The notes: generated from the sequence alone by a model not told the origin. DNA of 64,000 bases from Hellea sp. (GCA_020629545.1 JAHDDC010000013.1:1-64000); one strand, 5' to 3'; numbered from the stretch's first letter, positions 27,826-36,297 are shown. Translations and numbers: made by a program.

Positions 27826-28265
27826 TACGGATCACCAATTGGCTCCGTAACCAAGCCAATATTGGTATAGCCAGCTCCGTTTATCCGCGACATGACAAGC
27901 ATAATATCTTCGTGACGGGTTTCCGCATCGCCCCGCAAATAAATGCGTTCATCAAATCCATTGCCAGCGATTGCGGATAATTTATTGACTAAATCATCAA
28001 GACTGACCGTATCGTCGTTGATAAAAACGTCGCCGTTTTGCTGTACGGTAATCATGAGTGGATCCTTGGTCACAGGCAGGGTCGTCGCGTCAGTCTTAGG
28101 AAGCTGAACATCGACCCCTGATAGCAAATCTTTGGCTGTCATCATAAAAATGAGCAATAAAACCAGCATGACATCAACAAGGGGGGCGATATTAATGTCA
28201 GCATTGAGCCGTCGTCCACGTCGTCCGCGTCCGCGTCTGGAGGATTTTTGAATTACACCGGCCAA
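27825..28265 (-). CDS. tolR: Tol-Pal system protein TolR
   Basis: ExbD/TolR-family inner-membrane protein that uses the proton gradient with TolQ. It has 146 residues. The N-terminal arginine cluster (SSRRGRGRRGRRLN) precedes a single transmembrane helix with the functional aspartate (INIAPLVDVMLVLLLIFMM). The periplasmic domain follows. The start is a TTG directly after the tolQ stop, with AGGG upstream; no in-frame ATG exists before the transmembrane helix, so a TTG start is forced. Confidence 0.94.
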   Translation of the reverse strand: MAGVIQKSSRRGRGRRGRRLNADINIAPLVDVMLVLLLIFMMTAKDLLSGVDVQLPKTDATTLPVTKDPLMITVQQNGDVFINDDTVSLDDLVNKLSAIAGNGFDERIYLRGDAETRHEDIMLVMSRINGAGYTNIGLVTEPIGDP

Positions 28266-29000
28266 TTAACTACCCTTGGTCAACTTGCGCGACAGAATAG
28301 CTGAAAGCTCATCAGCATATCCCTCAAGACGTCCAGCGTATCGATCAAGCTCGTTTGTAAAAAAATTATAGAAAATAACCGCAGGAATCGCCGCAATCAG
28401 GCCAAGTGCTGTCGCAAATAGAGCTTCGGCAACACCCGGAGCGACGACGGAAAAGTCTGCGCTTTTCATTTGTCCGACAGCTCGAAAGGAATTCATAATT
28501 CCCCAGACCGTACCAAAAAGCCCAACAAAAACTGAGGCGGAACCTATTGTGGCCAGCACGGTCATGCCCCTTTCAGCTTTAGTAAGTTCCCGGTTTACCA
28601 CGAGATTCATAACGCCGTTGATACGTTGGTGGGCACTCATCATTGCGCCATCACCGCGAAGAGCAGAACCTTTACTTTCATTCCATTCGCGCATGGCCGC
28701 CGCAAAAACTCGCGCCATCGGATCGCGAACATCGTTCGCAAGGCCTTTGGATAAGTCTTCTAGGGTGCGTCCAGACCAAAAAGTTTCTTCGAACTTATCC
28801 GCCCGGCTTTTAAGCATCCTAAATGTAATCATTTTGTCGATCGCAATCGCCCAAGACCACAAAGAGGCAAGTAGCAAAAGAACCATAACAATTTTAACAA
28901 CCAGGCTGGCCTGTAAAAATAGCCCCCAAAATGAAAAATCCCCCGTTCCGGCCAAGATCAATGCGGCGGCTGGAGAGGTTAGAACCAACAATATATTCAT
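28266..29000 (-). CDS. tolQ: Tol-Pal system protein TolQ
   Basis: MotA/TolQ/ExbB-family proton channel protein with 244 residues. Three hydrophobic segments are visible: residues ~20-50, ~145-170 (TIGSASVFVGLFGTVWGIM) and ~185-210 (GVAEALFATALGLIAAIPAV). The conserved second and third helices carry the proton-path residues. It is the first gene of the cluster; the usual upstream thioesterase gene ybgC is not here, and an oppositely oriented lipoprotein gene takes its place. Confidence 0.95.
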   Translation of the reverse strand: MNILLVLTSPAAALILAGTGDFSFWGLFLQASLVVKIVMVLLLLASLWSWAIAIDKMITFRMLKSRADKFEETFWSGRTLEDLSKGLANDVRDPMARVFAAAMREWNESKGSALRGDGAMMSAHQRINGVMNLVVNRELTKAERGMTVLATIGSASVFVGLFGTVWGIMNSFRAVGQMKSADFSVVAPGVAEALFATALGLIAAIPAVIFYNFFTNELDRYAGRLEGYADELSAILSRKLTKGS

Positions 29001-29129
29001 GAGGGCGACCTGTTTGTTTTTGAGTATTCTGACATGATAAATGTTTAATCGCTAATTAACACTAATTAAGGTAAAATTCTGCAATAAAGTCTTAACTATA
29101 TTCGGGTGAAAGCCCATAAATATGTTCAT

Positions 29130-29152
29130 ATTGTGGTCAGAACTGACACAAT
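29130..29152. promoter_or_regulatory. Inverted repeat in the tolQ/lipoprotein divergent region
   Basis: ATTGTgGTCAG-AA-CTGACACAAT: the arms are complementary over ten positions with one extra base in the left arm. It lies in the 198-base region between tolQ and the lipoprotein gene, 46 bases before the latter's start, so it could be an operator. Confidence 0.4.
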
Positions 29153-29198
29153 ACCGTCTAATTCGGCAGCCATAAGGTGAGAAACAAAGGAATACGCT

Positions 29199-29564
29199 AT
29201 GTCAAAAAAATATCTTATGATTCTCGGTGTGGGGCTTGCTTTGAGTGCATGTCAGACAACGCCCGAGCCTGAACCAGAGCCCGAAGTGATCGAAATTGTC
29301 ACAGAACCTGTCAGAACTTGTACGCCGATTTCAGCAGTGGAAAAAGTCGTGATTCCAGCTGAGACGGAAACGATCACAGCGATCACAATGGTCGATAATC
29401 CGCCTTACGAGCCGATTGAACGCCGTGAGGAAATTACGCGCGAAACCAAGCCAGCCGAAACCATTTATATTGATTCTGAAGGTCGAGAAGTTTTGGACAT
29501 TTGCCAGGATGATTTGGACGTTATCGAAGAAGAAATGGTCGATCCAATGCCGCAAGGCGGGTAA
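29199..29564 (+). CDS. Small acidic lipoprotein of unknown function
   Basis: A 121-residue protein with a signal peptide and lipobox (LALSAC, Cys at residue 19). A TPEPEPEPEVIE stretch follows, and the rest is rich in Glu, Ile, Pro and Thr. Two further cysteines (in RTCTP and LDICQDD) could form a disulfide. I do not recognise a family. It is divergent from tolQ and is followed by a strong terminator, so it is a single-gene unit, probably an envelope protein. Confidence 0.8.
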   Translation: MSKKYLMILGVGLALSACQTTPEPEPEPEVIEIVTEPVRTCTPISAVEKVVIPAETETITAITMVDNPPYEPIERREEITRETKPAETIYIDSEGREVLDICQDDLDVIEEEMVDPMPQGG

Positions 29565-29596
29565 CCCCTCAGCCGATAAAATTTGTGAATTCAAGC

Positions 29597-29621
29597 GCTG
29601 CTCTAGGGCAGCTCTTTTTTT
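29597..29621 (+). terminator. Intrinsic terminator after the lipoprotein gene
   Basis: GCTGC-TCTAGG-GCAGC followed by TCTTTTTTT. It lies 33 bases past the stop of the lipoprotein gene and directly before the convergent HD-protein gene. Confidence 0.85.
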
Positions 29622-29623
29622 GG

Positions 29624-30181
29624 CTAAAGGGGCATCGGTTTATCGTGAAAGATCTTTCGCATTAACGGGACGAAACTCTCCAGGGTATCAGGCTGAAACT
29701 CCGGATCGAAAGCCGGGGCATCCCATTCATCGACAAGCTTTTCAGCCAGATCATACCATGGCTCATCAACCCATTGTTTGCGTAAATCTGTAGGTGCCCC
29801 TAAATATTCATAATAATATTCACCCTGAAATGCTTGGTGATTGTAGATGACATTATATCCGTTTTCGGAAATATACGGCCGCATCATTTCCGCTGCGATC
29901 GGCCCGTGATTAGGTATATTGATCGCTTTGCCAATGTCGTGACATAACGCGAGAACAATCTCTTCGTCGCTGGCATTGTCACGTCGAGCAAGTGTTGCTG
30001 TCATAAGGCAATGATGGAGCTGATTAACGGCAAACCCGACTGTAATTTTTTCAAGACCCCTAAGATATCCAATGAAACGATCAGCTGTCGTTTTAAATTC
30101 GGTCGCGTGCTCGGCTGCAATAATCATCCAGTCATCTTTGGTGCCGTCCTGCATGCGGGTAAAGCTAGCTTGTTGTCCCAT
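29624..30181 (-). CDS. HD-domain protein, PhnZ-like oxygenase type
   Basis: A 185-residue HD-fold protein. Metal-ligand segments appear in order: NQLHHCLMTATLARR near residue 54, LALCHDIGK near 76, NHGPIAAEMM near 88, and YNHQAFQGEYYYEY near 108. The pattern LHHC...HDIG...H resembles the PhnZ/inositol oxygenase branch with a di-iron centre rather than a phosphohydrolase. The substrate is unknown. I choose ATG 30181 (MGQQASF) because GGAG stands 6 bases upstream. It follows the cupin and nadA genes on the same strand. Confidence 0.75.
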   Translation of the reverse strand: MGQQASFTRMQDGTKDDWMIIAAEHATEFKTTADRFIGYLRGLEKITVGFAVNQLHHCLMTATLARRDNASDEEIVLALCHDIGKAINIPNHGPIAAEMMRPYISENGYNVIYNHQAFQGEYYYEYLGAPTDLRKQWVDEPWYDLAEKLVDEWDAPAFDPEFQPDTLESFVPLMRKIFHDKPMPL

Positions 30182-30246
30182 ACAATCTCCATTGTTGGTC
30201 CGATTGTACCTTAGGCTCACCTATATCACAAATAAAAATAGGTGCT

Positions 30247-30621
30247 CTAAATACGGGGCTTGGCGGCTGCCGTTTCGCCGCTATCGCCAGTATTGGGTTC
30301 CCCGGTAGGCTCGATCAGCAATACCTTGGCTTCTTTTTGAGCTTTTGGCCGGTGCACGACACCCGCTGGAACAATAACAAGTTCGCCGGGGCCGAAAGTC
30401 ACACTATCATGGCCTTCATAATCCATGGTGACTTCGCCGTCGATCACAAGGAAAAAGTCGTCTGAATTTTCATGTTTGTGAAACGGGAACTCGCCCTGAA
30501 ACTTCACGACCATGACGTCATTATTGTTATAGGTCGCGATGATTTTTGGGTCCCAGTGGCTGTCAAATAGGGACAGTTTCTCCGCAAGATTTATCTTTCC
30601 CGTAAAGGCATCCGAAGACAT
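30247..30621 (-). CDS. Cupin-domain protein
   Basis: A 124-residue single cupin. Motif 1 is EFPFHKHENSDDFFLVIDGE and motif 2 is PGELVIVPAGVVHRP. The C terminus is Gly/Ala-rich. The start ATG overlaps the nadA stop (TGATG), so translation is coupled. Similar small cupins are often annotated as mannose-6-phosphate isomerase-like; nothing fixes the substrate. It could bind a metal and an intermediate linked to NAD synthesis, which is only an inference from position. Confidence 0.8.
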   Translation of the reverse strand: MSSDAFTGKINLAEKLSLFDSHWDPKIIATYNNNDVMVVKFQGEFPFHKHENSDDFFLVIDGEVTMDYEGHDSVTFGPGELVIVPAGVVHRPKAQKEAKVLLIEPTGEPNTGDSGETAAAKPRI

Positions 30622-31784
30622 CAAATGACCTTGATGAATTTCTCTTTGGCATTGGGGTCAAAGTGCCCTTTGACTGGGTCAAATTTTACCTGGATCATGC
30701 GCATGACAGCATCATAGGCGCGCTTTCGCGTTTCTTCTTCAACCAAGACCTCATTCGTTTCGTTCTTGAGGCATTCATAAATATTCTCAAGCGTGATGCG
30801 TTTCATATGCGGGCAGAGATTGCAGGGACGAATAAAATCAGTTTCCGGATTTGCCATGGCGACATTGTCCGACATGGAACATTCTGTCAGGAGAATGACT
30901 TTGCCTGGCTTGTTATCACCGACATAGTCACTCATGGCTTTGGTGGAACCCGTAAAGTCACTTTCTGCGACTACTTCCGGTGGGCATTCAGGGTGAGCCA
31001 GAACCACAACATCGGGATTGGCTGCACGCATATCTTTGACGTCCTGCGCGCTAAAGCGGGCATGGACTTCGCAGCGCCCATGCCAAGCAATGACTTGAAT
31101 ATCGGTTTGTTTGGCAACGTTTTTCGCCAGAAATTCATCAGGCAACATAATTACTTTATCGACACCGCGTTCTTTACAAATATGCTCGACAATCGCGACG
31201 GCGTTGGAAGATGTGCAACAAATATCGCTCTCCGCCTTAACGTCAGCTGATGTGTTGACATAGGTGACAACTGGAATTCCTGGATAACGCTCTTTAATCA
31301 ATTTGATATCATCACCCGTGATCGAAGAGGCGAGAGAACAGCCAGCGCGCATGGAAGGAATAAAGACTTTCTTATCCGGGCAAAGGATTTTAGAGGTTTC
31401 GGCCATAAAGTGAACGCCGCCTTGAATGATCATGTCAGCATCAGTTTTTGTGGCTTCGATGGCAAGTCCTAGCGAGTCGCCCTTATAATCGCCAACGAGA
31501 CCAAAAATGTCAGGTGTCATGTAATTGTGGGCTAGAATTACGGCATTTTTCTCTTTTTTGAGCTTATTGATCGCATGGACGAGCGGAGCATAAGCCGGCC
31601 ATTCAAATTCAGGTATAAAGTCGCTGACCTCTGCATATAGGTGATCCGTTGCCGCTTTCACCTCGTCATTATATTCTAGCTCACCATCGCCGGGTTTGCC
31701 AGGAACTGCGCAAACACCGTTTTCCACTTCGAGCGTTTGCCCGATCCAGCGTCCGTTTTCCCAATTGATAAGCTCTTTGCCCAT
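30621..31784 (-). CDS. nadA: Quinolinate synthase A
   Basis: [4Fe-4S] enzyme that condenses iminoaspartate with dihydroxyacetone phosphate to quinolinate in NAD synthesis. The chosen start ATG 31784 (MGKELINWE) has GGAGG 7-8 bases upstream and gives 387 residues; the frame extends 57 codons further without support. Cluster cysteines and motifs are visible: VHFMAETSKILCPDKK, SDICCTSSNA, AHPECPPEV and RPCNLCPHMKRITLENI. nadB and nadC are not in the window. Confidence 0.95.
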   Translation of the reverse strand: MGKELINWENGRWIGQTLEVENGVCAVPGKPGDGELEYNDEVKAATDHLYAEVSDFIPEFEWPAYAPLVHAINKLKKEKNAVILAHNYMTPDIFGLVGDYKGDSLGLAIEATKTDADMIIQGGVHFMAETSKILCPDKKVFIPSMRAGCSLASSITGDDIKLIKERYPGIPVVTYVNTSADVKAESDICCTSSNAVAIVEHICKERGVDKVIMLPDEFLAKNVAKQTDIQVIAWHGRCEVHARFSAQDVKDMRAANPDVVVLAHPECPPEVVAESDFTGSTKAMSDYVGDNKPGKVILLTECSMSDNVAMANPETDFIRPCNLCPHMKRITLENIYECLKNETNEVLVEEETRKRAYDAVMRMIQVKFDPVKGHFDPNAKEKFIKVI

Positions 31785-31887
31785 TGCGGCCCTCCAAGGT
31801 TTTGCAAGCATTATATAGGGAAAATAAAAAAGGATTAAAGGGAATAGCGGATCGAAACCTATAATATCGCAGTAGGCATGCTTTGGT

Positions 31888-32469
31888 TCAATGCGAGAGT
31901 AAACTAAACCGTTCCAAAAACATTGTTTCGGCTTCGACAACAGGTTTTGGCTCAATGTTCAGCGTTACACTTTCAGGAGGAGCTTTGAAAAATTGATTGG
32001 CTTCTTCAATAGAAAAACCAGCGATTTGTGTGGCTTCAAACCAGGCACAATAGATATCGCAAATCTTGATCGATTTCTTCAAGCGCGCCGGAATTTGTGC
32101 CGGGAGGCCAAACCGAATGTGAATGGCCTCTTCAAGGCGGACTTCAAAGGCTTTGTAATCCAAGCCTAGCGCATGTTTGAACGGGCTGATCATATCGCCA
32201 ATCACATATTCGGCAGCATCGTGCAAAAGTGCTGTCAGTTTTTGTGCGGTAGTGGCTTTGGGATTAAGTTGGGAAAATAAGGCTTCGACTATGACCGAAT
32301 GTTCGGCGACACTAAAGGCATGATCGCCTGATGTCTGTCCATTCCATCGCGAAACTCTGGCTAAGCCTCTCGCAATGTCTTCGATCTCAATATCAAAAGG
32401 TGAGGGGTCTAGAAGATCTAGCCTTCGCCCGGACAACATGCGTTGCCAGGCGCGAGGTGGTTTTTTCAC
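31888..32469 (-). CDS. HD-domain phosphohydrolase, YfbR-like
   Basis: A 193-residue HD protein. The metal-binding residues fall in SGDHAFSVAEHSVIVEAL near residue 46 and LLHDAAEYVIGDMISPFK near 80. This arrangement matches YfbR-type 5'-deoxynucleotidases, which hydrolyse dNMPs, but bacterial relatives are poorly tested. The start is a GTG that directly abuts the stop of the KAS III-like gene. Confidence 0.82.
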   Translation of the reverse strand: MKKPPRAWQRMLSGRRLDLLDPSPFDIEIEDIARGLARVSRWNGQTSGDHAFSVAEHSVIVEALFSQLNPKATTAQKLTALLHDAAEYVIGDMISPFKHALGLDYKAFEVRLEEAIHIRFGLPAQIPARLKKSIKICDIYCAWFEATQIAGFSIEEANQFFKAPPESVTLNIEPKPVVEAETMFLERFSLLSH

Positions 32470-33615
32470 TTAGGCGACCTTGCGTACAAAAACGGCTCCG
32501 GCTGAATAGCCTGCCCCAAAGGAACATATCAGCCCAGTTTCGCCGGATTCGAAATCATCGGAATATTTATCGAAAGCAATGATTGATCCTGCGCTTGAGG
32601 TGTTCGCGTATTCATCGAGCACAACAGGGGCGTATTTGATATCAACATCTTTGCCGAGTACCTTTTTAGCAATCAATACATTCATCGACAAATTGGCTTG
32701 ATGCAGCCACATACGCTTGAGGTCGGTCAGGGCTATTCCGCCAGCTTCAGACTCGGCAACAATCATTTTCGCTACCATCGGCACTACCTCTTTAAAAACG
32801 CTTCGACCGTTTTGCACAAAGAGTTTATCCGTTAGGCCCTTCTTACCGCGTGGCCCAACCATTCCATCATCTTCTGGCGCCGTATGATTTAAGAAGCCAA
32901 AATTATTGCGAATATTATTGGAAAATTTGGTGACGAGTTTTGAGTGGATTATCTCCCAGTGTTCTTTAGGGGCGATATCATCACGCTCAACTAATATGGC
33001 GGTCGCGACATCTCCAAAAATAAAATGGGCATCCCGGTCTTTGAAATTCAGATGGGCCGTACAAATTTCAGGACTACAGACCAAAACAGACTTGGCCTGC
33101 CCGCCATAGATAAGCCCGCGCGCGGCCTCCAGGCCAAATGTAGCTGATGAGCAGGCGACATTCATGTCAAAACCAAAACCTGAAGTACCGAGATATTCCT
33201 GAACCTCAACCGCGACAGCAGGATACCCACGCTGCAAGTTCGAGCAGGCGACGATCACCGCATCAACATCTTCTGGCTTGCGACCAACTTTCTCTAAAGC
33301 TTTCTTAGCGGCGTTGACGGCAATCTCAGCCAAAATAGAAATTTCATCATTGCTGCGAGCGGGTATCCTCGGCGCCATAATCTCAGGGTCAAGGATAGGC
33401 TCTTTGGAAATGACAAAGCGCGATTTGATACCCGATGCTTTTTCAATAAAAGGTGCATTTGAATATTCGAGGGGATCTTTTGTCCCCGCTTCGATCTCTG
33501 CCGCGTTTTCAGAATTCCATTTGTCGACATACTTATTAAAGGCTTCGACGAGCTCTTCATTGGATATCGAGTTCTCCGGCGTCCAAAGGCCGGTTGCGCT
33601 AATAACAGCTTTCAC
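32470..33615 (-). CDS. Beta-ketoacyl-ACP synthase III-like condensing enzyme
   Basis: A 381-residue thiolase-fold enzyme. The active-site cysteine is in NVACSSATFGLEAARG near residue 150. The histidine is in WLHQANLSMN near 302 and the asparagine in YANTSSAGS near 335. These make a complete Cys-His-Asn triad, as in FabH, so it should start fatty acid chains from an acyl-CoA. It is longer than FabH (about 320) with an N-terminal insertion around residues 35-85, a feature of a separate branch. No other fatty acid gene is adjacent. Confidence 0.85.
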   Translation of the reverse strand: MKAVISATGLWTPENSISNEELVEAFNKYVDKWNSENAAEIEAGTKDPLEYSNAPFIEKASGIKSRFVISKEPILDPEIMAPRIPARSNDEISILAEIAVNAAKKALEKVGRKPEDVDAVIVACSNLQRGYPAVAVEVQEYLGTSGFGFDMNVACSSATFGLEAARGLIYGGQAKSVLVCSPEICTAHLNFKDRDAHFIFGDVATAILVERDDIAPKEHWEIIHSKLVTKFSNNIRNNFGFLNHTAPEDDGMVGPRGKKGLTDKLFVQNGRSVFKEVVPMVAKMIVAESEAGGIALTDLKRMWLHQANLSMNVLIAKKVLGKDVDIKYAPVVLDEYANTSSAGSIIAFDKYSDDFESGETGLICSFGAGYSAGAVFVRKVA

Positions 33616-33662
33616 AATTCATCCTAATTGTTATTCTTTGAACAGCATATTAGCAACGCAGA

Positions 33663-33694
33663 TGCAAACTTCTAGGTTAAATCTACGGTTTGCA
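33663..33694. promoter_or_regulatory. Inverted repeat after the small lipoprotein gene
   Basis: TGCAAAC and GTTTGCA form a perfect 7-base pair of arms around an 18-base loop, starting 10 bases past the stop of the minus-strand lipoprotein gene. No U-tract follows, so a terminator is unproven. Confidence 0.35.
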
Positions 33695-33703
33695 GATAGA
33701 ATA

Positions 33704-33874
33704 TCAGGAACCTCCGGCACAATGAGGCAGGTTACGGGTTTCTATTTCAGTACACAAATCCAATTTGCGTTTTTCGGTCGCTTTTTCTTTATCGACGGAA
33801 AGTGTGGAACATCCGCCGAGTATGATCGAAACACCGACGGTCAATACAACTTTTTTATTTATATTTTTGGTCAA
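33704..33874 (-). CDS. Small 56-residue lipoprotein, TTG start
   Basis: A short frame beginning at a TTG (33874) with an AGAGG element 9 bases upstream. It reads MTKNINKKVVLTVGVSIILG, then GC, and ends at a TGA at 33704. The basic N terminus, hydrophobic core and ILGGC lipobox (Cys at residue 22) are a textbook lipoprotein signal. About 34 mature residues follow, Lys/Glu/Thr-rich with two more cysteines. It is divergent from DUF2093 and resembles small entericidin-like or assembly lipoproteins only in general shape. Confidence 0.65.
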   Translation of the reverse strand: MTKNINKKVVLTVGVSIILGGCSTLSVDKEKATEKRKLDLCTEIETRNLPHCAGGS

Positions 33875-33935
33875 AGTGTAACAGCCTCTTTTATTTTTTA
33901 TGCCTTCATATTATCTCGGAATTAGAGGTAATGCT

Positions 33936-34139
33936 ATGAATAATGTTTTTGCAGGTGAAGCGGTCATCCATTATGGCCCCGCTGATTTTACCATCATGGA
34001 AACAGGTCGATATGTGACCTGCGCGGTGACGGGCGAAAAAATTCCCGTCGATCAGCTTAAATATTGGAGTCATGAGCGTCAGGAACCCTATAAGGATGCA
34101 GCGGCTTCTCTTCAGGCTTTCCAAAAGGCGAGTGTATGA
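33936..34139 (+). CDS. DUF2093-family protein
   Basis: A 67-residue protein matching DUF2093: HYGPADFTIMETGRYVTCAV, then TGEKIPVDQLKYWSHERQE. The family is confined mainly to alphaproteobacteria and often lies next to an M23 peptidase gene, as here. Function is unknown. ATG 33936 is preferred over an upstream in-frame ATG because AGAGGT precedes it. Its stop overlaps the M23 start (ATGA). Confidence 0.85.
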   Translation: MNNVFAGEAVIHYGPADFTIMETGRYVTCAVTGEKIPVDQLKYWSHERQEPYKDAAASLQAFQKASV

Positions 34140-35068
34140 TGCGCAGTTTATGGCTCGCGATGGCCATCGTGATGCCACTGACAGCATGCGCACAAGAAAG
34201 CTTTGATCCTATTCCAGAGCCAAACTTGAAGCCCAATGAGAACCATGGGCTGGAGCTGAGAGAAACTTCGGCACCTAAAGTGTTAGAAAGACTTGAATCG
34301 CGGGCGCCTGTATTTGGATGCACAGGTGTTGCAAAGCAGGGCGGTGCAATGCTTTGTCAGACTCGGCCAAATCAAAAGGTAAAGGTCGGCCGCTCTACAA
34401 AAGATTTCTATCACGAGATGGCGGATGAAAACGGACAGATCATTATTGGATTTGACCGTGACGAAAAGCAGGCGATTATTGACCTTGGTATCGGCGAACC
34501 AATTACTTATGACTTTGAAGCCAGAGAATATGACGTATCGCATGTCACGGGCCTGCCGCCATCACAAGTCGGCAATTATACCGAAGATCAATTGAAGCGT
34601 ATTCGGGCGTCGTCCGCCCGCAAGAAACAGGGTTTTTCCAGTCGTGCGGCTGATATGGGCTTTAAGTCTGGATTTATCTCGCCGGTCAAAGACTTTCGCA
34701 AAACGACTAATTTCGGCGCGTTTCGGAGCTATAACGGAAAACCGGGCAAGCCTCACATGGGTGTGGACATGGCAGCGCCGACGGGAACACCAATTTATGC
34801 CCCCGCTGACGGTACCGTTAGCATGGCAGACAACGACCTTTATTTCGAAGGGGCGATGGTTTTACTTGATCATGGGCAGGGCCTGATTTCAATGTATCTG
34901 CACGTCAATGAGATTCTCGTAAAACCAGGACAACGTGTTCGCCAGGGTGATCAAATTGCGACCATTGGGTCAAAAGGCCGCTCTACGGGCCCGCATTTAT
35001 GCTGGCGTCTGAAATGGAGAAATCGTAACCTCGATCCAGAGCTTTTAACGAAATGGCCGCAAGATTAG
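34136..35068 (+). CDS. M23-family peptidoglycan endopeptidase, lipoprotein
   Basis: A 310-residue LytM-type zinc peptidase. The signal peptide ends in a lipobox (PLTAC). The catalytic domain occupies about residues 195-305: KPHMGVDMAAPTGTPIYAPA (His and Asp zinc ligands), SMYLHVNEI, and GPHLCWRL (third His). All the metal ligands are present, so it is probably an active murein hydrolase in the periplasm. The middle region (residues 75-190) has no recognised domain. Confidence 0.9.
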   Translation: MMRSLWLAMAIVMPLTACAQESFDPIPEPNLKPNENHGLELRETSAPKVLERLESRAPVFGCTGVAKQGGAMLCQTRPNQKVKVGRSTKDFYHEMADENGQIIIGFDRDEKQAIIDLGIGEPITYDFEAREYDVSHVTGLPPSQVGNYTEDQLKRIRASSARKKQGFSSRAADMGFKSGFISPVKDFRKTTNFGAFRSYNGKPGKPHMGVDMAAPTGTPIYAPADGTVSMADNDLYFEGAMVLLDHGQGLISMYLHVNEILVKPGQRVRQGDQIATIGSKGRSTGPHLCWRLKWRNRNLDPELLTKWPQD

Positions 35069-35071
35069 AGC

Positions 35072-35389
35072 ATGACACCTAAACCCGAATATTGCCAAAC
35101 CATGATCGATGTCCGCGAGGGTGTGGATCGGCTTGACCGCGAACTTGTGCGTCTTTTGGTTATTCGACAAGGCTATATGCACGCCGCTGCCCGGATCAAA
35201 CAGGATCGCGACGCCGTTTACGACGCTGAGCGTATTGAGGATGTTGTTACCAAAGTGGTCGCGGAAGCTAATAAACAGGGCCTGTCAGCGGATATCGCTG
35301 AACCCGTCTGGCGCAAAATGATTGAGCGATGTATTGCTCATGAATTCAATGTCTGGGATGAGACCCACGCTAAGAAAAAAGCAGGTTAG
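35072..35389 (+). CDS. Chorismate mutase, AroQ class
   Basis: A stand-alone 105-residue all-helical chorismate mutase. It has MIDVREGVDRLDRELVRLL near the N terminus, then RIKQDRDAVYDAERIEDVV and VWRKMIERCIAHEF, carrying the expected Arg, Lys, Asp/Glu and Arg positions. The family also includes isochorismate pyruvate lyase (PchB). It lies 3 bases after the M23 gene. It is the second chorismate mutase in this window, beside the one at 3705. The last bases TTAG are shared with the stop of the acyltransferase gene. Confidence 0.88.
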   Translation: MTPKPEYCQTMIDVREGVDRLDRELVRLLVIRQGYMHAAARIKQDRDAVYDAERIEDVVTKVVAEANKQGLSADIAEPVWRKMIERCIAHEFNVWDETHAKKKAG

Positions 35390-36297
35390 CTCGTTTTATA
35401 AAGATCTTTCGGCCAGCGCCGATGGACCCAAAACCATTGTTCGGGATTTTCCCTCACCCTATCTTCCATAAAAGCATTAATCGCGCTTACGCCGGCTTTA
35501 ACCGCACTATTGCGGTCGCCGTCATAATCGAGCTTTATCGGATCATGAATGGTGACCGTAAAATGAGATTTATCGCGCGTGACGGATAAGGGTATGAGCG
35601 GAACTTTGGCACCTATGGCAAGCCGGGTCGGACCAGGCGCTGTCATGGCATCTTTGCCAAAAAACGGGACCGACATGCCTTGATTGAATTTTTGATCATT
35701 CATGAGGGCAATCGACTCCCCATTTTTGAGCGCTTCCATTAATTGCTTTGCGCCTTTGGGACCGGATTTCGGGATCATCAGCTTGGTTCCATATGCCATA
35801 CGCTGGGCTCTCACGCGTTTGTCAACATGCGGATTATTCATCGGACGATAGGTTGTTTGCACGGGCAAACCGGATTGGGTTAGCACCATGGCCATAACCT
35901 CCCAATTGGCAAAATGTCCGGCGATAAAAACAGCAGGTATGCCGCTTTTGATCCGAGCTTCTAACTTATCAGCACCAATGATTGTGACATCATCGCTACC
36001 GATGCGCGCGTCGAGTCGGTGGAGAATGGGAAACTCGCCAAATGTTCGGCCTGTATTATTCCACTGCGCTTTGAGGAGCGTAGCGATTGTGTCAGGGTCT
36101 GCGTTTGGGAAAGCAATTTTAAGACCCGTCTCGGCTATTTTTCGTTTGCTGGTGAGGGGTCCAATAAGTCCAACGACAAAGCCTCCAAATCCTGAAATCT
36201 GTGAAAAAGAAAAAGGTTTTAGACATAAACAGACCAAGTCATATGCGAAGGCTTCGAGCCGCCAAACCACCCGTTTACCGAAACTAGGTTTAGCCAT
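35386..36297 (-). CDS. Lipid A acyltransferase, LpxL/HtrB family
   Basis: A 303-residue inner-membrane acyltransferase that adds a secondary acyl chain to the lipid A precursor. The catalytic H-x4-E is HFANWE near residue 122. RPMNNPHVDKRVRAQRM and the later LMNDQKFNQGMSVPFFG also match the family. It is the last gene of the DUF374-waaA-lpxK cluster, overlapping lpxK by 8 bases. Which acyl position it serves cannot be told. Confidence 0.88.
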   Translation of the reverse strand: MAKPSFGKRVVWRLEAFAYDLVCLCLKPFSFSQISGFGGFVVGLIGPLTSKRKIAETGLKIAFPNADPDTIATLLKAQWNNTGRTFGEFPILHRLDARIGSDDVTIIGADKLEARIKSGIPAVFIAGHFANWEVMAMVLTQSGLPVQTTYRPMNNPHVDKRVRAQRMAYGTKLMIPKSGPKGAKQLMEALKNGESIALMNDQKFNQGMSVPFFGKDAMTAPGPTRLAIGAKVPLIPLSVTRDKSHFTVTIHDPIKLDYDGDRNSAVKAGVSAINAFMEDRVRENPEQWFWVHRRWPKDLYKTS

